Positions 17,041-24,900 of a stretch of 34,722 bases of DNA are shown one piece after another; the first letter of the stretch is position 1, and the number at the start of each line of letters is the position of its first letter. This stretch comes from Victivallales bacterium (GTDB lineage Bacteria > Verrucomicrobiota > Lentisphaeria > Victivallales > SZUA-371). The notes beneath the pieces were generated by a model. It did not search any database. It saw only the letters and a list, made by a program, of their open reading frames with translations, and was not told the origin of the DNA. Location: assembly GCA_016936495.1 (NCBI GenBank), contig JAFGXT010000390.1, positions 1 to 34,722 of the forward strand. The letters are read 5' to 3'. Made by a program: the position numbers and the translations under genes.

Positions 17041-18657
17041 TCAATCTCCTTTATTAATTTTGCGCCGCGTTACCAGTTCCATGATCCCCGCAGCCTCTTC
17101 GCTCCCCGAAAGCTTCGATACAACAAAATATACCATCACAAACGCCGTTCCGCAAATCGCCAGTGGCACCAAATCCACCGGAAACCGCGACGGCAGCTCA
17201 ATAATACCATAAAAATAAGGATACCACAGTACCGCACCACTTCCCAGCACCACCGATAACGCCAGATATTTAAACGCCGTCACAAGCAATCCGCCCAGTG
17301 GCAGGGATTGCGTCAAAGTACGACGCAAGATCAACAATAACAACAGATTGTTGAGAATCGACGAGATTACTGTAGCTAGCACGATGCCCCCCTGTCTCAG
17401 CGGATACATAAGGATGATATTCAAGATAATGTTCACGGCGATACATAACAACGACACTTTCATAGGTGTTTTCATATCCTTGCGCGACTGAAATCCCGCC
17501 ACCACTATCTTTATTGATGAAAAAAACGGTATGCCCATAGAATAGAACAGCATTGACCACGCGCATTCTTGCAACGCCTGTTCATCAAAACGCCCGCGCA
17601 TATATATAACTTTCAATAACTCCACCCTGAACAACAGCATAAACACTGCCACCGGAATACACAAAAATAAAAGATTGCGTAAACCGAAAAACATCGTTTC
17701 CACCAATTTTTCCATATTCCCCCGGGCGGCTTCGCGCGACATATCCGGTAACACCACCATTCCCAGCGACAAAGCGAAGACGCTTATTGGTAGAAAAATC
17801 AATCTGTCAGGATAATTCAGCGCCGGTACCGCATACGCACCAAGCGAAAACGCCAGCAGACGGTCAACAATAAAACTCACCTGCAAAGCCGCCGCGCCGA
17901 TCAATCCCGGCAAAGTCAATACCCACAATTCCTTTAGAACATCGTAACGGCGGAACAAACTTCGGCTCAGTTCAATACCCATGCCGTTAAAATAAAGTAA
18001 TCCCAAGGTCAACATAAATTGCAATACCCCGGACAATAACACCGCATAGCCCAGAAAAGCGAGCATGCGAAAATCCCCTTCTCCATTGGCGGCGTCGCTA
18101 AGACTTTTGCCCCACGGAACCGAAGCCAAATATAACAACGCCGCGATCAGCACCACATTAAATGACAAAGCCCCCAGCGCGGGTAGAAAAAAAACTTTCA
18201 GACTGTTCAACGCCGAGGACATCACCCCCACCAGACATATAAACAAAGCATAAGGTATTATCAAAGGTATAAGCCTCAGCATAAGTTGCGTGTCTTGACG
18301 TTCCACAAAATTAATCGCCAGCAGCGACGCTCCCGCCACCAATATGCACAATACCGCCAGCACCAATCCAGAAACTATCATTACCACCGTAAGCATCTGT
18401 CGTGCTTGCTCTTTGCCATCCCTGACCAGCGAGTGCGATACCATAGGTACCATAGCTGCCCCCAACGCCCCTTCTCCGAGCAGACGACGGAATAGATTTG
18501 GCACCATAAACGCCATCTGCCAGGCTCCGGCAAGCGCTCCACCGCCAAGGATTCCAGCTTCCAGCACCACTCTGAACAAACCAAGAACACGGCTTAGCAT
18601 AGTGGCGATCATCAGTCCCGAAGAACTCTTAAGTATACTTTTTCCGAAAGCAGCCAA
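17041..18657 (-). CDS. murJ: Lipid II flippase MurJ (MviN)
   Basis: Flips undecaprenyl-linked peptidoglycan precursor across the inner membrane. The 538-residue protein is hydrophobic throughout, consistent with 14 helices, and starts with the MurJ signature: SSGLMIATMLSRVLGLFRVV, then PNLFRRLLGEGALGAAMVP. Start codon is TTG at 18657-18655; no ATG is available at the right place, and the resulting N-terminus matches the family. AAGGTAG lies about 11 bases upstream. A good promoter is at 18799-18771, leaving an untranslated leader of about 105 bases. It heads a unit with nitroreductase and two unknown genes, spacing 4-5 bp. Confidence 0.96.
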   Translation of the reverse strand: MAAFGKSILKSSSGLMIATMLSRVLGLFRVVLEAGILGGGALAGAWQMAFMVPNLFRRLLGEGALGAAMVPMVSHSLVRDGKEQARQMLTVVMIVSGLVLAVLCILVAGASLLAINFVERQDTQLMLRLIPLIIPYALFICLVGVMSSALNSLKVFFLPALGALSFNVVLIAALLYLASVPWGKSLSDAANGEGDFRMLAFLGYAVLLSGVLQFMLTLGLLYFNGMGIELSRSLFRRYDVLKELWVLTLPGLIGAAALQVSFIVDRLLAFSLGAYAVPALNYPDRLIFLPISVFALSLGMVVLPDMSREAARGNMEKLVETMFFGLRNLLFLCIPVAVFMLLFRVELLKVIYMRGRFDEQALQECAWSMLFYSMGIPFFSSIKIVVAGFQSRKDMKTPMKVSLLCIAVNIILNIILMYPLRQGGIVLATVISSILNNLLLLLILRRTLTQSLPLGGLLVTAFKYLALSVVLGSGAVLWYPYFYGIIELPSRFPVDLVPLAICGTAFVMVYFVVSKLSGSEEAAGIMELVTRRKINKGD

Positions 18658-18770
18658 GATTATAACTACCTTATTATTTAGGATTGATTTTATCTCCGCC
18701 GCCGATGTTCATGTTCGTATAACGCCCTCTGAATCCGCTGCCGGAATAAGTCCGATTAAATGTTTTCGTA

Positions 18771-18799
18771 TATATACCCCCGATTTCTTCCGAAGTCAA
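18771..18799 (-). promoter_or_regulatory. Promoter of the murJ unit
   Basis: On the minus strand TTGACT (18799-18794) is followed by a 17-bp spacer and TATATA (18776-18771), a near-consensus sigma-70 promoter. It lies 114 bp upstream of the murJ TTG start and just past the prepilin-like gene's stop. A 60-codon open frame that crosses it (18856-18674) has no recognisable content and is probably not a gene. Confidence 0.65.
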
Positions 18800-18849
18800 C
18801 TGCAAAACATGATTATAAACAAAAGGAATAGAGGTTGAAAGGAAGGATG

Positions 18850-19551
18850 TTACCACAGTCCCAAAGAGCCCCAGGCGTAAGTGCGATATATGAATGTAAT
18901 GGGCTCTTTCAGTGGTGTTTCTCTAGTTGCATGTCCGTCTGCATAAAGAATATTGTTTCCTGAGTTATGACGAAAATCCAGATCAAGTATTGCTTCTTCT
19001 CTTGTCCCTATGGCGTAGTAATTTTTGCTTCTGGATTTATTTTTGCCTTCTGTGACTACAGAAAAGATGGAAGGTTGTTTGCATTGGCTTATTTTTCTCG
19101 CGCGATATGCGGTGTGTGGAGGATCAGTAGTACTGGAATAATTTCCCAAGTGACTGTTATACATGTAGTTTGAGACTTTGAATCCGTATGAGGAAACAAA
19201 TATTTCATTCGGATTAGATGCGCATGAAAGCAGTGCAGGGGCATCTGTTTTTCCTTGCCAGTTGCTGTTGATATAAGGACATATGCCGTTGTATATCCAG
19301 GTGTAACCCCAAATCCTGAACAGATCAGTGGCGCCGTAAGGCGCATATCTGCTCAAAGGCATATAACTTGAGTTGTCAACAGTATACATAATAAACGATG
19401 ATCCAATGTTTTTAAGGTTATTTTTGCACGAAATCTCATAAGCTTTTTCTCTTGCCTTGGTCAGCGCGGGTAAGAGCATTGCCGCAAGAATGGCGATGAT
19501 GGCTATCACAACGAGGAGTTCGATGAGTGTGAAGTGTGTATCCTTTTTCAT
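18850..19551 (-). CDS. Prepilin-like protein with H-x9-DG C-terminal motif
   Basis: A 233-residue pseudopilin of the kind abundant in Lentisphaerae and Planctomycetes. The N-terminus is a short basic leader followed by [24 protein letters not shown] (8-31), the type IV/type II secretion pilin helix with the conserved Glu at position 5 of the mature form. The residue before Phe is His7, not the Gly normally needed by prepilin peptidase. The body is rich in Asn, Ser and Tyr. Near the C-terminus, [13 protein letters not shown] gives the H-x9-DG motif of these proteins. Function of the group is unproven; surface display or secretion of polysaccharide-active proteins is a common guess. It starts 34 bp after lacI on the same strand and is probably co-transcribed and co-regulated with it. 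Confidence 0.92.
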   Translation of the reverse strand: MKKDTHFTLIELLVVIAIIAILAAMLLPALTKAREKAYEISCKNNLKNIGSSFIMYTVDNSSYMPLSRYAPYGATDLFRIWGYTWIYNGICPYINSNWQGKTDAPALLSCASNPNEIFVSSYGFKVSNYMYNSHLGNYSSTTDPPHTAYRARKISQCKQPSIFSVVTEGKNKSRSKNYYAIGTREEAILDLDFRHNSGNNILYADGHATRETPLKEPITFIYRTYAWGSLGLW

Positions 19552-19585
19552 GCTGTATTTCCTTGGTTAAAGTTTTGCACGTTTA

Positions 19586-20605
19586 CTAAACCGTTATCTG
19601 TCTTGGCGGCGCGGTGGATTCGCGCACTATCAATTCCGTTGGGAAAATTTCTCTTGGAGGGTTCCATATTCCGGGGTTCTTAAGAAATTCATCAATACTC
19701 TTTGCCGCGGTGAATCCCATTTCTCTTATTGGTTGATTGATGGTAGTCAGTGAAGGATGAATGAATTTTACTTGTCGATAATTATCGAAGCCAATGATGG
19801 ACATGTCTTCCGGGATTTTCATACCGCAATCCCAGATTCCTTTTGTGGCGCCGATGGCAACGCTGTCATTTACAGTGATGATTGCAGTGATTTCCGGGAA
19901 TTTTCTTATCAGCTCCTGCACGGTGTCATAGCTACTTTGATAAATATCTTTATTGCAATCCACTTGAATTATCCAGTCCGGATTATAGTTCGGATTCAAG
20001 TTTTTCATTGAGTTTTCGAAAGCTTTCACTCTGTTTACGTGATTTATCGTAATATAGCTTGCGTCCATATAGCCGATATTTTTGTGACCCAGTTTCGCCA
20101 GGTACTCCACTGCGGTTTTTGTTCCCGAGTATGCGTCATGGTCAATAAAGCCGATGTTGTCTTTGTATATTGCCCCCATGAGAATTACCGGTAATTCAAG
20201 ACTGGCAAGTTCTTCTATTTCCGCACTGAATTCTTCCGGCAGTACTACGATCACTCCGGAACATTGCTGTTCCCGTATTTGCTGCAACAGGTTTCCGCCA
20301 TCTTTCTGTTTGAAGATCATACTGGCGCTTAGAGCATTTTTAGCACAGTAGTCATATACTCCGGAAAACATTTCTCCGATATACAACTCAATAAACGGAG
20401 TTCCTGAAATCAGAACAATTTTTTTTGCTCTTGGTCGGGCTGGGGTTGGAACAAAATTATATTTAGACATCAGGGCGCTGATTTTTTTCCGGGTTTCTTC
20501 ACTGACATTTGCCCGATTGTTTAGTGCCCGGGATACTGTTGCCTCGGACACTCCAGCTTCTATTGCAAGTTTTGCTATACTTATCTTTTTTGTTTTCCTG
20601 CCCAT
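19586..20605 (-). CDS. LacI-family transcriptional regulator
   Basis: A 339-residue sugar-responsive repressor. The N-terminal DNA-binding domain shows SIAKLAIEAGVSEATVSRAL (9-28) and hinge-helix region SEETRKKISALMSKYNFVP. The rest is the periplasmic-binding-protein-like effector domain with VLISGTPF, VILMGAIYKDNIGFIDHDAY, LGHKNIGYMDAS, ITVNDSVAIGATKG, SIIGFDNY and HPSLTTINQP. The effector sugar is not predictable. It is transcribed divergently from the giant secreted protein gene and is followed by the prepilin-like gene. The shared upstream region carries two identical TTACGTAA palindromes, each just downstream of a promoter, so it probably represses both itself and the target gene. Confidence 0.96.
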   Translation of the reverse strand: MGRKTKKISIAKLAIEAGVSEATVSRALNNRANVSEETRKKISALMSKYNFVPTPARPRAKKIVLISGTPFIELYIGEMFSGVYDYCAKNALSASMIFKQKDGGNLLQQIREQQCSGVIVVLPEEFSAEIEELASLELPVILMGAIYKDNIGFIDHDAYSGTKTAVEYLAKLGHKNIGYMDASYITINHVNRVKAFENSMKNLNPNYNPDWIIQVDCNKDIYQSSYDTVQELIRKFPEITAIITVNDSVAIGATKGIWDCGMKIPEDMSIIGFDNYRQVKFIHPSLTTINQPIREMGFTAAKSIDEFLKNPGIWNPPREIFPTELIVRESTAPPRQITV

Positions 20606-20640
20606 TGCAGTTATAGCCTCTTAAATCATTTATTTTTGTT

Positions 20641-20648
20641 TTACGTAA
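20641..20648 (-). promoter_or_regulatory. Candidate LacI-type operator O1 (lacI side)
   Basis: TTACGTAA is a perfect 8-bp palindrome with a central CG, as in many LacI-family operators. It starts 3 bases past the minus-strand -10 (20657-20652), so it covers the predicted lacI transcription start. The 13 bases TTACGTAATTAAA at 20641-20653 recur at 20720-20732. Confidence 0.65.
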
Positions 20649-20651
20649 TTA

Positions 20652-20680
20652 AATATAACTTCAGAAATATTTTTTGTCAA
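20652..20680 (-). promoter_or_regulatory. Promoter of lacI and the prepilin-like gene
   Basis: On the minus strand TTGACA (20680-20675), 17-bp spacer, TATATT (20657-20652). It ends 46 bp before the lacI ATG. The -35 lies 7 bp from the -35 of the divergent promoter at 20688-20716. Confidence 0.75.
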
Positions 20681-20687
20681 GCAGGTA

Positions 20688-20716
20688 TTGACAAATTATT
20701 ATTAACGACATATATT
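20688..20716 (+). promoter_or_regulatory. Promoter of the giant modular protein gene
   Basis: TTGACA (20688-20693), 17-bp spacer, TATATT (20711-20716). Both hexamers are the same as in the divergent lacI promoter. The predicted start is near 20723, giving a leader of about 140 bases before the ATG at 20864. Confidence 0.75.
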
Positions 20717-20719
20717 TAC

Positions 20720-20727
20720 TTACGTAA
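20720..20727 (+). promoter_or_regulatory. Candidate LacI-type operator O2 (target gene side)
   Basis: A second TTACGTAA palindrome, 3 bases past the -10 of the plus-strand promoter, covering the predicted transcription start. It lies 79 bp from O1. Bound repressor would block initiation, and two sites 79 bp apart could also be bridged by a tetramer. Confidence 0.65.
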
Positions 20728-20863
20728 TTAAAAAAAAATAATAATTTCAACAATGAGTTTCAAGTTTTATAACAAATATTGTGAACCGCATTTTTCAGGT
20801 AAAATCATTAAAAAATTAATAGTTTTCAGCATTTATAAAACAATAAAAAAGGAAAAAGCAAGT

Positions 20864-21919
20864 ATGATCAAGACGAAGTTGTTGTTTGCCGCGGCTTTAT
20901 TTTCTGTATTTGGAACCGAACTGTGCGCGGAAGAGAAAAATATGCTGCCTGGAGATGGTTTTGCTGTATCTAAAGACGAAAATATGCTTCCACGTGACTG
21001 GAAAAGGCAGGGAAAAAATCAGGATGCTGCCTATAAACTGAATGATGAACAGAATTCAGGGGAAAAACTTACGGTTTTGAGCGTAAATAATCCTTCAAAA
21101 GAAGCGAGTGCGATTTGCTCAATAAATATGAAGTTGCCATCTTCCTGTAAAGGTCTGTATTTTTCATTTATGGGAAAAGGTAAAGGAAATATTGAAGCAC
21201 GTATTCTTTCAAGTGACTGGAAAGGAGGGGGGCTAGGTAAATTTTTCCTGGATGATAACTGGCGGCGTTATTCGATGATTATTCCTGAATCAAAACTTGA
21301 GGGCAAAAAAAATATTTTCGCCATGTTTCATTTTCAGCAAGGGGATTTCTCTATAGCCAAGCCATTTCTTTGTAAACTCCCGCAGAAGTATATAAATAAG
21401 AAGGACGGCGGCGAATTGCTTGAGAATCCGGGATTCATTCTTGATGCTCCAGAGGAACTGTTCCCCACGGTCGGGTGGACTTATAATTATAACGATAAGG
21501 TTAGCGGTAAGTTTATTGCGGACAAGTCATTTGAAGGACAACAGCCGGTTCTTGAACTCAATAATCCGATTGAAGATAAGGCTATAACCATAAAAAGTTC
21601 GGATTTTGCGCTTGACAAAGCCGGGAAATATGTGGCGACGGTATGGATGAAAGCCGGAGAAAACGCAGAAGGAAAGAAATTCTCGATTACGATGCGGGCA
21701 ATCAGAAGTGATTGGAAGAAAAGTTTTGCCGGCAAGGCGGAATTATTGCAGAATGGATGGCTCAAATACGAAACGGTTTTTCATATTCCGCAAAACCAGC
21801 TTTCCAATTATTTTTTCAGAATAGACATTAAAGGAAATGGAAAATTTTATGTTGCAGACCCTTCTTTCAAGCATATGGAAAATGAAGACGGGCTAGAAAA
21901 AAAATTAGAAAAGAACTGA
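20864..21919 (+). CDS. Secreted protein with tandem carbohydrate-binding-like domains (5' part of a frame-broken giant gene)
   Basis: In the zero frame this is a 351-residue secreted protein. The start at 20864 gives MIKTKLLFAAALFSVFGTEL as signal peptide, with AAAGG about 10 bases upstream; a longer open frame to 20753 is not supported. Two similar beta domains follow, each about 150 residues. They share the pattern SDWK...GK...L..NW..Y....IP...L..F.F...G.F.(I/V)A.P(F/S)F and resemble CBM4/9-type galactose-binding folds, probably for sugar binding. The frame stops at 21917 right after an A8 tract (21897-21904). The following -1 frame continues without a start codon into a LamG-like domain. 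The gene is therefore probably the first part of a 2048-residue protein, joined by slippage, or split by a one-base loss or sequencing error. Confidence 0.85.
   Translation: MIKTKLLFAAALFSVFGTELCAEEKNMLPGDGFAVSKDENMLPRDWKRQGKNQDAAYKLNDEQNSGEKLTVLSVNNPSKEASAICSINMKLPSSCKGLYFSFMGKGKGNIEARILSSDWKGGGLGKFFLDDNWRRYSMIIPESKLEGKKNIFAMFHFQQGDFSIAKPFLCKLPQKYINKKDGGELLENPGFILDAPEELFPTVGWTYNYNDKVSGKFIADKSFEGQQPVLELNNPIEDKAITIKSSDFALDKAGKYVATVWMKAGENAEGKKFSITMRAIRSDWKKSFAGKAELLQNGWLKYETVFHIPQNQLSNYFFRIDIKGNGKFYVADPSFKHMENEDGLEKKLEKN
21898..21904 (+). other. A AAA AAA slippery heptamer at the frame junction
   Basis: In the zero frame the bases read gaA AAA AAA tta, the exact codon phase needed for -1 slippage. 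The zero-frame stop TGA follows 12 bases later at 21917-21919. A -1 move here gives EKK followed by IRKELKETAYLSF and joins the two open frames. No strong downstream hairpin or pseudoknot is visible, which weakens the ribosomal model; transcriptional slippage on A8 or a one-base sequence error is equally possible. Confidence 0.6.
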
Positions 21920-24900
21920 AAGAGACTGCATATTTAAGTTTCGATAACGATATATCTACGGATAAAGTATTAAGTCCTGAATCTTTTTTCAAGGTGAAAG
22001 AGGTTCCGGGATTCAAAGGGCATGGCGTCAGCATCGAGGATGGTGGCGGCTTGTCCTTTCACATAGACAAGGTGTTGGACAACAAAAGAGGCGCCATTTC
22101 TCTATGGATATGCACCGAAAAAGATCCCGTGCCTGTTTTTGCTCCTTGCGATATGATCGGATTCAGCATTACGGGTAAAAATGAACTTGACCGGAATGGT
22201 GGAATACTGAAAGGTCGTATAAACGGTCCCGGAATCTTATTCAGCTTTTCCAGTGCTTATGGCATTGAATCTCCTCAGGGATGCCGCGCTTCCAAGTTCT
22301 ATTTTGGTAATGAATGGCGACATTACATTTATTCCTGGGAGCAGGAATCTGGATTGAGAATTTATATTGACGGTCGCCTGTTTCTTGCTTCAAGTTCGGA
22401 TCAGATATTAAAAAACCTTTCCCGGGTAAAATTGAACACGCTCAACCTTTATACTGGTAACGGTAGCAATCCGGATGATTCAGCCTGTTTTGATGAGTTG
22501 CGTCTGTTTAATCGGGAACTGAGTGAGGATGAGGCGCTTGCTCTTTATGAACAATATGTGCCGGCGTATCCGGTATTGCTGGACTACGCGACCATTGCCG
22601 GAAGTAAAAAACCTTTTCGCGTTAAGATGCTCCTTAAGGCAAATTCAAATCCGGTGGACATGACGATTCTGGCGGAAAATACCGAAGGGAAAAAGCTGTT
22701 TGAGAAAACCTTGAGAGTCCCAGAAAATGGTAATTATGAAATCCCGTTTTATCCCGCGGATCCAGGAGTATATCGACTGGTATTTTTATCGGGCGAGAAG
22801 CGGATACGCACTTTTGAGGTTTGCGCGGTGCCTGCGGAAAGTATTACTGAAAAAATGCCCGTTTCCGTCAGCGGCAATCCCAGACTTCTACTTGTAGACG
22901 AGGTGGATTGCAGCAAAGACTATCCAGCTTCACGTTATCTTGATGACGGTGAAGTCGCGGTTGTGGATTCTGCCATAGGCAGATACCGTGAATCGACACG
23001 TGATACTTTTGAAGAAGCCAGGCACTATGGTTTTGTATATAATTTCACCATAAGAAATCCAGGCAAACCGCATTGGCTGGAAATCGAATATCCGGATGAC
23101 AAGCCGCGCGTGTTTTATGTGGTCGTAGATCAAAGACTTGATAACATGGGATGGGGTACGAATAAATTCTCCCATAGTTATTCTTTGGACACAATTGGTG
23201 TTGCCAACGGAATTAATAATCCTGTTACTGGTCGGATGTCGAGGAAAAAGTTGTTGTTCTGGCCGGATTCAAAAGATATTCTGGTCGGATGTTTTGGCTA
23301 TAATACATTTAAAGGCTGTGCGGGACCGGCAATGAAAAACATCCGTATTTATGAGAACGCGGAACCTTTGTCAAAGCTCGCGGTAAACCAGCCGGCAGGC
23401 ATGCCGCAACGCCTTGTCGGCAACTGGAATGAAGACCCGTATATGCCGCTGGGCTGCTGGTTCAATACGTATATGAACAATCAGGGACCTTCATTTGAAT
23501 TCATTGAGGAGAAAATGAGGCGTAGGATCAAATATATACGGTTTATGGGGCAGAGTCATACGGTTTTTCAGTTATTCGATTATAATGGAGACAATAATGG
23601 AGCATATGGCATGCTGCCAAAGCCGGCGCCACTGGCATATATGCCCGGCTGGGCTTGTCTTGCCGCCACGATGTTTGAGCGCGAGAATATCCCTTTTTAT
23701 ATTCAGTTCAATGACCGGGTAGGATTGCACCAGCTGATCGGGCTGGATAAATTATCCGTCGATGAGTTCGAAGCCTCGGCAAAAGGAATGGAGTCATTGG
23801 AATTCATGTCGGCGGATGGGACTTTGGATAAAAATCCCGGAAAACGTTCAAAAGACGCCACTTTGAATTTTCTGCATCCGCAGGTCAGGGAGGCACATCT
23901 CAGACGTATACGTTTTTACCGTGAACAATTTGATATTTATAATTCCTTTAAAGGAATTATGTACTACTACAGCCATATCCTTACTTTTAAAACTGAAAAA
24001 CTGGGGTATGGCGATTATACCATTTCTCTGTTTGAAAAAGAAAGCGGGATAAAGATTCCGGTTGACGACAAAGGAATGGGACGTTTTAATAAACGCTATA
24101 ACTGGTTAAAAAATAGTAATGTATGGGAAAAATGGATCAATTGGCGCTGTGAAAAGGTCAAAGATTTTCTACTGACTCTTGCCAAAGAATTGAACGGCGG
24201 TTCACATAAGAACCTGACCTTGAATATTCCGGTTCATACGGATTTCCTTATTTCCACATCATTCAAAGACAAACTTGATGATTATTCGGTGGAAATCAAT
24301 ATTCAGGAGTGTCTAAAACTGACAGGTATAGACCTTGTGTCTCTGAGAAATGAACCGTCATTGCGACTGGAAATAGTTGATCGGCCTAATTACGGATTGA
24401 CTCATATGAACAATATAAGCCGGAACTACGATTCTTTCCAGTATTCCGTCTCCTTTGCAGAACTTTTTGAGAATAACCGTCATCCTGGTATGCTGCTCAG
24501 TCGTCATGCAAATATGGAAATATACCGGACAAGTCCAGTTATAAAAAACTACTGGTGGCCGCGTGGTTATTGGGGACGCAACGGCGGTTTTCATTGTTTC
24601 AGTTCGGTTATGCCCGACAATAAATATCTGCCGCAGACTCTTGCCTGGGGACTGGCGATGGGCGATGTTCAACACGTTGATCACGGTTGGTGGGGGAATC
24701 CCGAAAACGGCGCTCATAGCGAATTTCAGAAATTCTATCAGGCATATCGTTCAATTCCGGCACTGCGTTTTGAGAAGGCGCCAAGTGTGAACGATCCGGT
24801 CATGGTGCGTCAGTACAATAGTCCGGCTAATTCGTCAGGATGGTTTTATCTGGTAAACATGCAATACTATAAAACAAAGGTAAAAATGACGCTTGATTCA

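Noticed and set aside
18674-18856. 60-codon open frame on the minus strand between the prepilin-like gene and murJ
   Set aside because: No recognisable sequence or good ribosome binding site, and a near-consensus murJ promoter runs through it; more likely untranslated leader.
21994-21996. GTG at 21994 as an independent start for the large open frame
   Set aside because: No ribosome binding site precedes it, and the coding pattern of the LamG-like domain continues upstream to the A8 tract.
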